Shown here: piece by piece, positions 25,144-34,286 of the stretch
Layout: each line of letters starts with the position of its first letter
How positions within the stretch are numbered: position 1 is the stretch's first letter
Assembly: GCA_902779165.1 (NCBI GenBank)
Contig: CACZAN010000021.1
Span: 1-51,861, forward strand
Length of the DNA: 51,861 nt
Source of the DNA: an uncultured Bacteroidales bacterium
GTDB taxonomy: Bacteria > Bacteroidota > Bacteroidia > Bacteroidales > Bacteroidaceae
Reading direction: 5' to 3'
Made by a program: the position numbers and the translations under genes
Notes under the pieces: model-generated
What the model saw: only the letters and a program-made list of their open reading frames with translations
What the model was told of the DNA's origin: nothing
Databases searched by the model: none

Positions 25144-26049
25144 TTAATCAATCTTTGAAAATCCGGCTTCCTTCAGTTCATCCACTACCTTCAGGAGGTA
25201 TTGGCCGTATTGGTTCTTAATCATCGGCTGTGCCAGCTGTCGCATTTTTTCCTCGTCGATCCATCCATGACGGTAGGCGATGCCTTCGAGGCAGGCGATT
25301 TTCAGTCCTTGGCGCTTCTCGATAACTTCGATGAAGGTGGACGCTTCGCTGAGGCTGTCGTGAGTGCCGGTGTCTAACCAGGCGAATCCGCGTCCTAAGG
25401 TCTGTACTTTAAGTTCTCCGTCCTCCAGAAATCGCTGGTTGACGGTGGTAATTTCCAGTTCGCCGCGGGCAGAGGGCTTGATGTCGTGGGCCACTCGCAC
25501 GACCTTATTTGGATAGAAGTAGAGACCGACGACAGCGTAGTTGGACTTGGGTTTCGCGGGTTTCTCCTCGATACTCAGGCAGTTGCCGTTCTCATCGAAC
25601 TCTGCCACGCCGTAGCGCTCCGGGTCGTTGACCCAATAACCGAAGACGGTAGCTTTCTGCTCCTCTTCGGCTGTGCGCACAGCTTCTTTCAACATCGTTG
25701 TGAGGCCAGCGCCGTGGAAGATGTTGTCGCCCAGCACCAGACAGGCACAGTCATCACCGATAAACTCTTCGCCGATGAGAAAGGCTTGTGCCAGACCGTC
25801 GGGTGAAGGCTGCTCGGCATACTCGAAACGCACTCCGAAGTCCGAACCGTCGCCTAAAAGACGGCGGAAGGCCGGCAGGTCGTAGGGCGTGGAGATTATT
25901 AATATTTCACGAATGCCCGCATTCATCAACACCGAGATGGGGTAGTAGATCATCGGCTTGTCGAAGATGGGAAGCAGTTGTTTCGAGACCCCCTTTGTGA
26001 TGGGGTAAAGACGTGTGCCGGAACCGCCGGCAAGAACTATTCCTTTCAT
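25144..26049 (-). CDS. rfbA: Glucose-1-phosphate thymidylyltransferase
   Basis: The 301-residue protein has the nucleotidyltransferase signature [20 protein letters not shown] (about 8-27), the sugar-binding [14 protein letters not shown] and the LGDNIFHG motif. It makes dTDP-glucose from glucose-1-phosphate and dTTP, the first step to dTDP-rhamnose and related sugars. The usual partners RmlB, RmlC and RmlD are not in this window. It is transcribed divergently from the Wzc-like kinase, sharing a 162-bp promoter region with -7 elements on both strands, which suggests linked expression for surface polysaccharide synthesis. Confidence 0.96.
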   Translation of the reverse strand: MKGIVLAGGSGTRLYPITKGVSKQLLPIFDKPMIYYPISVLMNAGIREILIISTPYDLPAFRRLLGDGSDFGVRFEYAEQPSPDGLAQAFLIGEEFIGDDCACLVLGDNIFHGAGLTTMLKEAVRTAEEEQKATVFGYWVNDPERYGVAEFDENGNCLSIEEKPAKPKSNYAVVGLYFYPNKVVRVAHDIKPSARGELEITTVNQRFLEDGELKVQTLGRGFAWLDTGTHDSLSEASTFIEVIEKRQGLKIACLEGIAYRHGWIDEEKMRQLAQPMIKNQYGQYLLKVVDELKEAGFSKID

Positions 26050-26069
26050 GTTTTTTCACTTTAACGATG

Positions 26070-26077
26070 CAAAAGTA
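26070..26077 (-). promoter_or_regulatory. Promoter -7 element for rfbA
   Basis: TACTTTTG on the minus strand gives a leader of about 17 nt before the rfbA start. Confidence 0.6.
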
Positions 26078-26162
26078 CATCAAAAAGGTATTAAATCCAA
26101 AAAAGTAAGCCTCTTTTTTTGTTTTTAGCGACTAAAGTGCATGATTATTGAAAAACATTAAC

Positions 26163-26170
26163 TATCTTTG
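26163..26170 (+). promoter_or_regulatory. Promoter -7 element for the Wzc-like gene
   Basis: TATCTTTG lies 42 bp before the ATG at 26212 and forms a divergent pair with the rfbA element. Confidence 0.65.
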
Positions 26171-26211
26171 CACCCGCAATTGAGAAGAAAATCATACATT
26201 ATATAAATTAT

Positions 26212-28656
26212 ATGGCAGAATACATCGAAAAAGAAAAACTTGAAGTCGAAGAATCGACAGGTTTTGATTATCGCAAGTTATGGTCCATCGTTGTGCTGAA
26301 CTGGTATTGGATAATCCTCTCTGTTATTCTCTTTGTTTCGGCGGCATTTATTTACCTTCGTTACCAGACTCCCGTTTACCAGTCTTTCACTAAAGTACTG
26401 ATTAAGGATGACAAGGGAAAGAAGTCGGGCGGACAGGATATGGCTCTTGACCAGCTGGGACTCATCACGAACTCCAACGGCTTTGACAACGAGCTCGAAA
26501 TCCTTAGCTCTACGGCTGTGGCAACGCGTGCCGTGAAGGAACTGAAACTCTATGTCACCTACCATGTGCAGGGCCGCATCACCGAGGCCGAGCTTTACAA
26601 GACCTCTCCGTACATTGTTGACCTCGACGAAGCTCATCTGGAGTTGTTGGAAGTTCCCATCACTATCGAAATGACAAAGATTGACGGGGGCATTCATGTT
26701 CTTGTGGAATTGCCCATGAAGGAAGGTGTGTCGGAGTTCATAGAGCGCGACCTCACCGCAATGCCCTGTATGCTCACTACCAAGCTCGGCAAGATCCTGT
26801 TCACCCCGAATCCCGGCTTCGAGATGCCTGAGCGTCCGATCACCGTGGTTATTTATCCGCCTATTGTCATAGGTCGTTTTTATGCCGCAAGTCTCGATGT
26901 ATCGCCCACCAGCAAGACCACAACGGTTGCTCTGCTGTCGCTGAACGACACGCATCTGACGCGTGCTCGCGACTATCTCCTCCAGCTCGTACAATCCTAT
27001 AATGACGACGCAGACGAAGATAAGAACGAAGTGGCAAGGAAGACGGCAGAGTTCATCAACGAACGTATCGATGTTATCCGCGAGGAACTGGATATGACCG
27101 AAAGTCAGATCGAGGTCTTCAAGCGCGATAACTCGCTCATCAACCTGCCCACAGATGCATCGCAGGCCCTCACTCAGGCCACCGATTTCCAGAAACGTCA
27201 GGTCGAGATCCAGACGCAGATGGCACTCGTAAAGTCCCTCATAGACTTTGTCAATGTGCCTACGAACTGCAACAGCGTCATTCCCTCGAATATCGGCATT
27301 GCCAGTCAGGAAATCAATAAGATGATAGCTGATTACAACCAACTCGTGCTCAACCGCGACCGCCTCATCCGCAGTTCCAGCGAGAACTCGCCCTTAGTCA
27401 TCCAAAAGACAGAGGAGATCGCAACGATGTGGGAAGCAGTTGGTACTCAGCTGCGTGCCCTCTACAAGAATCTTGAGATTCAGAAGAAGAGCGTAGATCA
27501 GCAGTATGCACTCTTCACCGGCAAGGTCAGCAGCACTCCCAGACAGGAGCGCACGATGAACAACTACGGTCGTCAGCAGGAAGTGAAAGCTGGCCTCTAC
27601 CTCATGCTCCTGCAGAAGCGCGAGGAGAATGCCATCAACCTGAACTCCACCGCCAACAAGGCTCGTATCATCGACCAACCCCAGAAAGGTAAGAAAGTCA
27701 GCCCACGCACCAGCATCATCTTGCTGGCTTCGTTCCTCTTCGGACTGTTCTTCCCCATAGGACTCTTCTATCTGCGCGACATGATGCGCTTCCGCATTGA
27801 AGGACGCGACGACCTCGAGAAGCAGACCAAGATCAGCATCCTGGCAGATATCCCGCTCACCCGCGAGCTCGGCGAAGGCGAACGTGCTATCGTTGTGAAG
27901 GAGAATACCAACAACATGATGGAAGAGGCATTCCGCGGACTGCGAACGAACCTACGCTTCCTCCTCGGCCCAGGCGAGAAGGTCATTGCCACCACATCCT
28001 CAATGCCTGGTGAAGGTAAGACGTTTGTGGCCACGAACCTCGCGATGTCACTCGCACTCCTTGGCAAGAAGGTCATCATCATAGGTCTTGATATCCGTAA
28101 GCCGCGACTCGTGAAGTTGTTCGGTCTGCCTTCCAACAAGAAGGGTATCACCAACTTCCTCGTCGGCGAAAAGGCAGACTACGACCTCCTCGAAGAACAG
28201 ATCTTCCGCGGAGTGGCTAACGAGAACCTTGATGTTCTGCCTGCAGGTATCATTCCGCCGAACCCCGGTGAACTCATCACCCGCGACCTCCTCGATCAGG
28301 CTCTGGAGTACTTTAAGACGAAGTACGACTACATTATCATTGATACCCCTCCTGTGGGCCTCGTCAGCGATACCTTCGAACTCGGTCGTCTGTTCAACAT
28401 CACCTTCTTCGTCGTGCGTAGTGAGAAGACCACCCGTTCCGATGTGGATATGATCAACCGCATCAACGAAGAAGGCCGACTGCCTCGTATCAACCTCGTC
28501 TTCAACGGCGTGGACCTCAAGAAGAAGAAGTACGGATTCTACTATGGCTACGGCCGCTACGGCGGATACTCCAAGTACGGCACGTATTATGGCCGCTATG
28601 GTCACTACGGCTCCTACGGCCACTATGGCGACCGCTCGCAGCACGTGGAGAAGTAA
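26212..28656 (+). CDS. Polysaccharide co-polymerase with tyrosine autokinase domain (Wzc-like)
   Basis: The 814-residue protein has a first membrane helix (about 30-50), a large periplasmic Wzz domain with coiled coil (about 55-500), a second membrane helix (about 505-525) and a cytoplasmic BY-kinase domain. Kinase motifs are Walker A TSSMPGEGKT (about 595-604), Walker A' VIIIGLDIRKPR (621-632) and Walker B YDYIIIDTPP (705-714). The C-terminal tail (about 770-810) is extremely Tyr/Gly-rich, the usual site of autophosphorylation that controls chain length. It works with the outer-membrane Wza exporter encoded convergently at 29206-30042. A 20-bp perfect-stem terminator follows. Confidence 0.95.
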   Translation: MAEYIEKEKLEVEESTGFDYRKLWSIVVLNWYWIILSVILFVSAAFIYLRYQTPVYQSFTKVLIKDDKGKKSGGQDMALDQLGLITNSNGFDNELEILSSTAVATRAVKELKLYVTYHVQGRITEAELYKTSPYIVDLDEAHLELLEVPITIEMTKIDGGIHVLVELPMKEGVSEFIERDLTAMPCMLTTKLGKILFTPNPGFEMPERPITVVIYPPIVIGRFYAASLDVSPTSKTTTVALLSLNDTHLTRARDYLLQLVQSYNDDADEDKNEVARKTAEFINERIDVIREELDMTESQIEVFKRDNSLINLPTDASQALTQATDFQKRQVEIQTQMALVKSLIDFVNVPTNCNSVIPSNIGIASQEINKMIADYNQLVLNRDRLIRSSSENSPLVIQKTEEIATMWEAVGTQLRALYKNLEIQKKSVDQQYALFTGKVSSTPRQERTMNNYGRQQEVKAGLYLMLLQKREENAINLNSTANKARIIDQPQKGKKVSPRTSIILLASFLFGLFFPIGLFYLRDMMRFRIEGRDDLEKQTKISILADIPLTRELGEGERAIVVKENTNNMMEEAFRGLRTNLRFLLGPGEKVIATTSSMPGEGKTFVATNLAMSLALLGKKVIIIGLDIRKPRLVKLFGLPSNKKGITNFLVGEKADYDLLEEQIFRGVANENLDVLPAGIIPPNPGELITRDLLDQALEYFKTKYDYIIIDTPPVGLVSDTFELGRLFNITFFVVRSEKTTRSDVDMINRINEEGRLPRINLVFNGVDLKKKKYGFYYGYGRYGGYSKYGTYYGRYGHYGSYGHYGDRSQHVEK

Positions 28657-28680
28657 CGACCGAAAACGGAAAGTTTTTCA

Positions 28681-28735
28681 AAAACACTACACACTACACT
28701 CGGATGTCCTGTCCAGTGTAGTGTGTAGTGTTTTT
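28681..28735 (+). terminator. Terminator of the Wzc-like gene with a 20-bp perfect stem
   Basis: AAAACACTACACACTACACT (28681-28700) pairs perfectly with AGTGTAGTGTGTAGTGTTTT (28715-28734) around a 14-nt loop, and the 3' arm ends in a T run. The symmetric A/T ends would let it act in both directions. Confidence 0.85.
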
Positions 28736-28786
28736 GTGATTAATCTCCGAATAATCCCAGGCATCTGTCGTTAATCGAGGGAAGTA

Positions 28787-29146
28787 TAGTTCCAATTCGA
28801 AGTAACTATACTTCCACGTGCGTTGAACCATACTTCCACGTGCGTTGAACCATACTTCCAAGCCTTTGGAACTACTACTTCCACGCCCCTCGAAGTACTA
28901 CTTCCTCTTACATGGCCTGTCATCCCAACCTTGCCGCCCAGTCATCCCAACCTTGCCGCCCAGTCATCCCAACCTTGCCGCCCAGTCGTTCCGACTTTGA
29001 CGGCCTGTCATCCCAATCTTGCCGTCCAGTCGTTCCTGCTTGCGTGGATATACGTCTTTGCTTTTATGTATATACGTCTCCGCCTTTATGTATATACATC
29101 TCCGCCTTTACGTATATACGTCTCGGCGTTTACGTATATACATAAA
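28787..29146. repeat. Phased array of seventeen 22-bp units in three sequence families
   Basis: Anchor positions at 28787, 28809, 28831, 28853, 28876, 28899, 28920, 28942, 28964, 28986, 29008, 29030, 29051, 29073, 29095, 29117 and 29139 are spaced 21-23 bp, mostly exactly 22. Units 1-6 carry TACTTCC-type starts, 7-12 carry TCATCCC or TCGTTCC, and 13-17 carry TACGTCT or TACATCT. Neighbouring units within a block are almost identical (for example TCATCCCAACCTTGCCGCCC three times), but the blocks differ from one another. The phase is kept across block borders. It fills the gap between two convergent exopolysaccharide genes. Confidence 0.9.
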
Positions 29147-29180
29147 ACAGCCCGGCTCCTCTTGTGTGGAAGCGCCGGGC
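29139..29180 (-). terminator. Terminator of the Wza-like gene
   Basis: GCCCGGC (29150-29156) pairs with GCCGGGC (29174-29180); on the minus strand the stem is followed by TGTTTTATG. It overlaps the last unit of the 22-bp array. Confidence 0.7.
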
Positions 29181-29205
29181 GGTATGATAAAAACAGGATG
29201 TCTGT

Positions 29206-30042
29206 TTACTTGGCCAGGTTGACGATAGAGATAACGAGGGCGGTAACGGATGCGAGAGCACTGATAACACTGCCGCCGACACCGAGGAAGGTGCTGAAGG
29301 CAGAACTCCTCACGTTCTGGCTCTTGTTGGGCTCAATGTAGATGACATCGTTCTGCTGAACGTAGAAGGCGGGACTGGTGAAGATGTCGGTCGAGGTGAG
29401 GTCGAGCGTGTACATCTCGCGCTTGCCGTCGTTCTCGCGGAAGAGCCTGATGTTCCGGCGAAGACCTTGATCGCTGAGGTCAGAGCAGTTGGCAAGCACG
29501 TCCAAGATGGTATTGCGTTCAGAAGTAAGACCTACTACACGAGGACTCTTGACAGCACCGAGCACAGATACACGAGCATTGAGCAGACGCACCGTGACAT
29601 CTGGCTCTTTGATGAGATTCTTTTCAATAATGGTCTTTTCAATGACCTTAGCAGCCTCGTCAACGGTTAAGTGGGCTACTTTCACCTTACCCAGCTGGGG
29701 CAGATCCACGAAGCCATCGTTGTCAACCGTATAGCCGTAGGCGGAACCCATCGTTCCCGTTGCTGAGTTGCTATAGTAGGAACTGCTACCACGGCTGCCG
29801 CCACCAGCACCCATGGTTACATCGGAACTGAAGATTTCGAGCAGCTCTGGATTGTCGCAGGTCACCTTGATGAGGATCTGGTCAGCAGGCTTCAGACGCA
29901 TTTCATACTTCTGGAGGATTTCCTGTGCTTGGGCATACACGGAGTCGGCTCCCTGGAAATAGATAATCTTCTTGGAGCTCACGCAGGAGGAGAGGCATAG
30001 AATGGCAACGGCCATCAGGGCCAAAGTAGAGAGTTTCTTCAT
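29206..30042 (-). CDS. Polysaccharide export lipoprotein (Wza-like)
   Basis: The 278-residue protein starts MKKLSTLALMAVAILCLSSC (lipobox Cys20). It has a polysaccharide export (Poly_export) domain (about 50-165, LKPADQILIKVTCDNPELLEIF and GFVDLPQLGKVKVAHLTVDEA), a SLBB-like domain (about 170-240, VSVLGAVKSPRVVGLTSERNT) and a C-terminal hydrophobic segment (about 255-275). It would form the outer-membrane export channel for the polysaccharide handled by the Wzc-like kinase. I chose the ATG at 30042, because the longer frame to 30183 starts upstream of the -7 element and would bury the signal peptide. Confidence 0.93.
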   Translation of the reverse strand: MKKLSTLALMAVAILCLSSCVSSKKIIYFQGADSVYAQAQEILQKYEMRLKPADQILIKVTCDNPELLEIFSSDVTMGAGGGSRGSSSYYSNSATGTMGSAYGYTVDNDGFVDLPQLGKVKVAHLTVDEAAKVIEKTIIEKNLIKEPDVTVRLLNARVSVLGAVKSPRVVGLTSERNTILDVLANCSDLSDQGLRRNIRLFRENDGKREMYTLDLTSTDIFTSPAFYVQQNDVIYIEPNKSQNVRSSAFSTFLGVGGSVISALASVTALVISIVNLAK

Positions 30043-30075
30043 GCTGTTTCTTGAGAATTTTATTCTTTGTGGGTG

Positions 30076-30083
30076 CAAAATTA
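30076..30083 (-). promoter_or_regulatory. Promoter -7 element for the Wza-like gene
   Basis: TAATTTTG on the minus strand lies 34 bp before the ATG and fits TAnnTTTG. Confidence 0.55.
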
Positions 30084-30144
30084 CGCACTTTCTCTCAAAC
30101 GACCAAAGAAAATCGCAAGAAAAAGCCCCGCGGGTGCATTTATA

Positions 30145-30186
30145 GGCAAAAAACAATCGTGCCACGCCTCTCGGACGTGGCACGAT
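30145..30186 (-). terminator. Terminator of the large secreted protein gene
   Basis: An 11-bp perfect stem (ATCGTGCCACG at 30156-30166 with CGTGGCACGAT at 30176-30186) is followed on the minus strand by TGTTTTTTGCC. Confidence 0.85.
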
Positions 30187-30234
30187 AACCTATTTCTGAT
30201 GCGCCAAAGCGCAATAGAATGAACTAAATTGCTC

Positions 30235-33200
30235 TTACTTAACCATCACCTTACGGTAGGTGCCGTCGCTCATACGAACGATGTTCATACCGCGGCTGAG
30301 GCGAGACATCTGACGGCCGTCGAGGCTGAAGAACTGAGTAGCCTTAGCGTTAGCGTCAACAAGGCTTTCGACAGCATCGAGTTCGTCCTCGAAGTTCTTG
30401 CCAGTCTTGCCGAGGTAGTAGAGACCCCAGTTCGTGAAGATGGTCCAGTCGCCCTCGATGTGAGCGGTCTTCTTCACGGAGATGGTCATCTTACCATCCT
30501 CACCCACCTGAACCTTGAGGCTGTTGTTGTAGAGGCCTTGCTCGAAGTAGCTCTGAGCAGCTTCCATGTTGTTGGGGATGTAGAAGGTTAAGGGCTCTTC
30601 TTCGATAGTAACCTTGATCTCGGACTCAGAACCAAAGCCAATCTGGATTTCCTGAGCGTCGGCAGCTGCGTTCATGATAGGAGCAGCAATGGTGCCGATA
30701 GCCGTGGTAGCTTCAAGGCGGGCGTTCTGAACAGAAGCGATAGAATCGTTGTAGTCGCCGGGGAAGCCTGCACGATAGTAACCCTGAACGGTGATCTCGT
30801 AGAAGCCGGGCTTCAGACCTTCGATAGCCTGATAGACGTTGATGGTGTCGTTGTTGTAGCATTCCATCTCGCTGAAGTCAACAGCGTAGTTGTTGCCACC
30901 AATGTTCTCAATCGTCCAACCAGCAGCGGAGTAACCTTCCTGGAGGTTGTAGTTCTGATAGTCGCGGTTGTAGATGATGTGGCTTGCGTCGAACTTCTTG
31001 GTGGGTTCTTCGCCAGCGTCGAAGAGCACGTATGCGGGCCAAGCCTTCTTGATACCAGCGATGATATCATCGACAGCTTCGTTGCTTTCGATCTTGCCAG
31101 GATTCTCGTACTTCTCGTTAGCAGCAGTCAGTACGTTCGGGAATGCAGTGTCGCCGGAAGGAACATTGTTGCTTAGGTCAGTGTAGAGGCTGATGCAGTC
31201 TTCGAGTTCGCGACCCTTCTTGGCACCGCCCTTGATGTACTCGGTAGCCTCCTGGATCTCCTTCATCAGAGCCAGAGCCTCGTCGCCGGTGGTCAGTTCT
31301 TCCATCTTAGCGCAACGTGCGTTGAGAGCATTGTACTTGTCCTCCGAAGCCTTGGTGATGAATGCGCCTTCAGCTTCGTAAGCATTCTGCATCTTCAACT
31401 GTTCGTCTTCGATCATGCTGTAGTATCCGGTGATGTCATTACCAGCGTATGTGATTTTTATGTTATCCCAGAGTACCCATTCGTGAGTGCTGTTGCTGCG
31501 AACGCCAATGCGGAGGTCGCCAGCTTCCTGAAGGTTAATCTTAACGGTACGCTGGTAGAAGGGCTGGCCGGTGAGAGGATTCTCAGTAGCAAAGTAAACC
31601 ACAGCGCCTGCCATGCCGTTGGGCACGTAAACGGTAGTACCATCATACATGGTCAACTCGGTGTCGCCGAAGCTTTCAGCGTCGTACAGCTTTTCGAGGC
31701 TGTACTCATCCGGACCTTCGCCGGCAACGATGCTGATGCTCGGGAAGCGGACAGTGCTGTTGCCTGCATAGAGCTCAATGGTAGGCTCTTCCAGACCGTC
31801 GTCCAGACGGGCGAAGCCCTGAACGGAAATCTCATAGATACCAACGGGCATATTGGGAATCACCTGATAAAGGTCGAAGTTCTGGTGCCAGGACTCTACT
31901 TCGTGATAGTCCACACCATCGAATACGGTCCAAGCGTCGCCGCGGCCTAAGGTCCAGCCTTTCAGGCCATTGTCGAAGCCGGGGTTCTCAAGCAGGAATG
32001 TGAGGTTGTCGCCTTTCTGAATCTTGTCGCCCTGGATGAAGGCAAAGATCAGATCATGAACCTGTCCCTCAGCAGCGGTAGCCTCTTCGGTGGTCAGAGT
32101 GCGAGCGTCGAACTTGCCGAGCAGGTCGTCCTTCAGATTTTCGAGCTGATCAACCAGACCACCCCAGGTGTCATTCTTAATGATCTCATCAATAATGTTT
32201 GCAAGTTCACCATTGTCATTGATGAAGTAGTTGTCGAAATCAGCATAAGCCTTCACAGAAGCTTCGAAAGCAGCCTGGGCAGCACTCAGATTATCAGCAG
32301 CGAGACCACATGCATTATCGTCACCCTTGTCGTCGAGAACCTTCTGAGCATCTTCAATAGCTTTTTCGAAAGCCGTAAGCTCGTTAGCGTTTGCGGGAAC
32401 GTCGGTGTCAATAGCTTCTGCCTTCTTGATGGCTTCCTGGAGGTTTGCCTGAGAAGGAGTAAGTTCTGTCTTACCGTAGAATGTAATCTTAAAGTTATCA
32501 GCAGCAATCCAGTTGGCGGTAGCGCTCACGGTCTTCAAACCGAAGGTGAGCACGTCGGAACCGTCGTGGATATAAGTAACGCTGAAGTGTTCGGGCTGTC
32601 CGTTGCCAGTAGCAAGAGTTGTAGTGGCTTCGTACTGACCGGCCTGGATGAAGAGGAATACGCCTTCTGCGGGGTTCTTACCGATACCGCCTTCTCCGCT
32701 GTGGTCGGCCCATTGATAGGTAGAGACGGCGTCTGCTTCGAGTACATACTTACCTGCGGGCAGGCCATAGACGGTCTGCTGGAGGTAGCCGTCGCCGATG
32801 GTCCAAGGATTGCCATCGCTCTTCCAAGCTTCGATGAACTGGCTGATAGTTACATCGCCGTTTGTATAGGACTGATTGGACTGATAACCAATGTTATTAG
32901 CCTGCTGACCACTTACGTAGTTGGTGGTCCATCCACTGATGTCGCCAGTCGAGAAATCGGGGTTCTGAAGCACGTATTCAGTGGCCTCGATGGGCTCGTC
33001 CTCACTGGCCCCTCCGAGAATAGATTCGAAGTAAGCACGGTTGATGGCAGCCTGGAGAGCAGCAGTAGCAGCTTCCAGTTCAGCCTTTGTTGCACTGGGG
33101 TTGTTGTAAACCTGAGTAGCGGCGTTGGTGTCTACAGAATAAGACAGTTCCTTAGTGCTCATGAGCACGTCATAGAGACCCTTGCGAGCCTCATAACCTT

Positions 33201-33903
33201 CGAGTTGGATGACGTAGGTGGTGGGATCGATGAAAATCCAGTCAATGCTGTAAGTGGGATCTTCGTCCTCGCAGTTGAATTTCACAACGGTAGATGGCTC
33301 AAGACCTGTCTCGGGATCTGCAATGAGGTTGCCTTCTTCGTCAACAACGATGGGACCGTTGGTGCTGTCCCAACCTGCGAACTGAGTAGCTGCATCGGGG
33401 TAGGCGGGATCGCCATCGGCGGTCTGGATGCGATAGTAACCGTTATCGGTCTTCGAAATCTTCCAGATGTAACCCTTGTCCTGAGATCCGTGATCCATGA
33501 AACCTTGAGCTTCATCGTCGCGGAACAGGTAAGTGTTGGTGAAGCTGCGCTTGCCGCTGGCGCCATTGACGGTGAAAGTACCGTCCAGACGCATGGATAC
33601 GCCCTTAACCTGGGTGCTGGCGATAGTAGCCGTAGAGTCAGCCACATAAATCAACAGTGCGGGCGAGTAGGTGTCGCTGATGCCTGCACGGGTGAGGCTG
33701 ATCTGAGTTGACCAAGAATTGCTACCAGTAATGAACTGACCAGCACCTACATTCTTAATGTAGTAGCTCTTGCCAGACTCTACGGTAGAAACGTTGGTCT
33801 CATCGAGAACCGGTGCGGTCGGCTCAGTCCACTGAGCGTAGGCACTTGTACTCATGAACATTGCGCCTGCAAGCGCAATCAGAGAGAGTAACTTTTGTTT
33901 CAT
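30235..33903 (-). CDS. Large secreted multidomain protein with C-terminal sorting domain
   Basis: The 1,222-residue protein has a signal peptide (MKQKLLSLIALAGAMFMSTS), a beta-trefoil-like N-terminal region (about 30-240, SYYIKNVGAGQFITG), helical FIVAR-like linkers (about 275-310 and 500-560), several carbohydrate-binding-like beta-sandwiches introduced by NPDFSTGDISGWTT, NPGFDNGLKGWTLG and similar phrases, and a C-terminal FFSLDGRQMSRLSRGMNIV segment. The last piece resembles the short sorting domain of type IX secretion cargo in Prevotella. No catalytic domain is recognisable, so it may be an adhesin or glycan-binding surface protein. A T9SS plug gene lies at 43246-44493. The start at 33903 is downstream of the promoter at 34004-34011; the longer frame to 34014 is not. 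Confidence 0.85.
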   Translation of the reverse strand: MKQKLLSLIALAGAMFMSTSAYAQWTEPTAPVLDETNVSTVESGKSYYIKNVGAGQFITGSNSWSTQISLTRAGISDTYSPALLIYVADSTATIASTQVKGVSMRLDGTFTVNGASGKRSFTNTYLFRDDEAQGFMDHGSQDKGYIWKISKTDNGYYRIQTADGDPAYPDAATQFAGWDSTNGPIVVDEEGNLIADPETGLEPSTVVKFNCEDEDPTYSIDWIFIDPTTYVIQLEGYEARKGLYDVLMSTKELSYSVDTNAATQVYNNPSATKAELEAATAALQAAINRAYFESILGGASEDEPIEATEYVLQNPDFSTGDISGWTTNYVSGQQANNIGYQSNQSYTNGDVTISQFIEAWKSDGNPWTIGDGYLQQTVYGLPAGKYVLEADAVSTYQWADHSGEGGIGKNPAEGVFLFIQAGQYEATTTLATGNGQPEHFSVTYIHDGSDVLTFGLKTVSATANWIAADNFKITFYGKTELTPSQANLQEAIKKAEAIDTDVPANANELTAFEKAIEDAQKVLDDKGDDNACGLAADNLSAAQAAFEASVKAYADFDNYFINDNGELANIIDEIIKNDTWGGLVDQLENLKDDLLGKFDARTLTTEEATAAEGQVHDLIFAFIQGDKIQKGDNLTFLLENPGFDNGLKGWTLGRGDAWTVFDGVDYHEVESWHQNFDLYQVIPNMPVGIYEISVQGFARLDDGLEEPTIELYAGNSTVRFPSISIVAGEGPDEYSLEKLYDAESFGDTELTMYDGTTVYVPNGMAGAVVYFATENPLTGQPFYQRTVKINLQEAGDLRIGVRSNSTHEWVLWDNIKITYAGNDITGYYSMIEDEQLKMQNAYEAEGAFITKASEDKYNALNARCAKMEELTTGDEALALMKEIQEATEYIKGGAKKGRELEDCISLYTDLSNNVPSGDTAFPNVLTAANEKYENPGKIESNEAVDDIIAGIKKAWPAYVLFDAGEEPTKKFDASHIIYNRDYQNYNLQEGYSAAGWTIENIGGNNYAVDFSEMECYNNDTINVYQAIEGLKPGFYEITVQGYYRAGFPGDYNDSIASVQNARLEATTAIGTIAAPIMNAAADAQEIQIGFGSESEIKVTIEEEPLTFYIPNNMEAAQSYFEQGLYNNSLKVQVGEDGKMTISVKKTAHIEGDWTIFTNWGLYYLGKTGKNFEDELDAVESLVDANAKATQFFSLDGRQMSRLSRGMNIVRMSDGTYRKVMVK

Positions 33904-34003
33904 AATGTAGTTAATTAAAAATAAAATAGTTAGTGAATGAATAATTGTTTGTTTTCTCGTCAGTTTTTGCCTATAATTAAGCGTTTTCGAGACTTTTAAT
34001 GGG

Positions 34004-34011
34004 CAAATGTA
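34004..34011 (-). promoter_or_regulatory. Promoter -7 element for the large secreted protein
   Basis: TACATTTG on the minus strand; transcription would start near 34000, giving a leader of about 97 nt. Confidence 0.5.
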
Positions 34012-34122
34012 CACTTATTTGAGATAGCTTGTATCAGGAATCGTGTTAAATCTTTGTTTTGTTAAACATTATTAACAAATGAATTGGCGGCCTCCGTTCA
34101 GGAAACTGTCGCAGGCTACACC

Positions 34123-34140
34123 TTATTATAATAACGCGCG
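34123..34140. repeat. TTATTATAATAACGCGCG repeat
   Basis: Fourteen bases (34124-34137) match 20737-20750 in inverted orientation. Both are in non-coding DNA upstream of a gene. Confidence 0.55.
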
Positions 34141-34249
34141 CCCGCCCGCATACGCAATAAGCATAGTACACAGGCAGGAAAGCATCCGAAAAGAAGGCCT
34201 GTTAAGAGTTTTTAACTGCAATCCTTCGTCAGAACGCCCAAAAACGTTG

Positions 34250-34257
34250 TAACTTCG
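34250..34257 (+). promoter_or_regulatory. Degenerate promoter element for the HAD gene
   Basis: TAACTTCG differs from TAnnTTTG at one base and lies 30 bp before the ATG at 34287. Confidence 0.35.
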
Positions 34258-34286
34258 CGCCCGAAAACATCAAAAGGACTCGTATA

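Larger units (their letters stand above)
33904..34286. other. 383-bp divergent intergenic region
   Basis: The region holds the minus-strand promoter element at 34004-34011 with a leader of about 95 nt, a repeat sharing 14 bp with 20737-20750 (34123-34140), and a degenerate plus-strand element TAACTTCG at 34250-34257 before the HAD gene. No coding frame is convincing. Confidence 0.6.

Noticed and set aside
28787-29146. CRISPR array
   Set aside because: Units abut without unique spacers of constant length, the period is only 22 bp, and no cas gene is nearby.
28823-29341. A 172-codon plus-strand frame with repeating peptides
   Set aside because: It is a by-product of the 22-bp array; the period is not a multiple of three, so each unit is read in a different frame, and the frame runs into the Wza-like gene antisense.
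30043-30183. Longer N-terminus for the Wza-like protein
   Set aside because: It crosses the promoter and would hide the lipoprotein signal.
32056-33711. A 551-codon open frame on the plus strand
   Set aside because: It is antisense to the large secreted protein; the sense frame has a signal peptide and recognisable domains.
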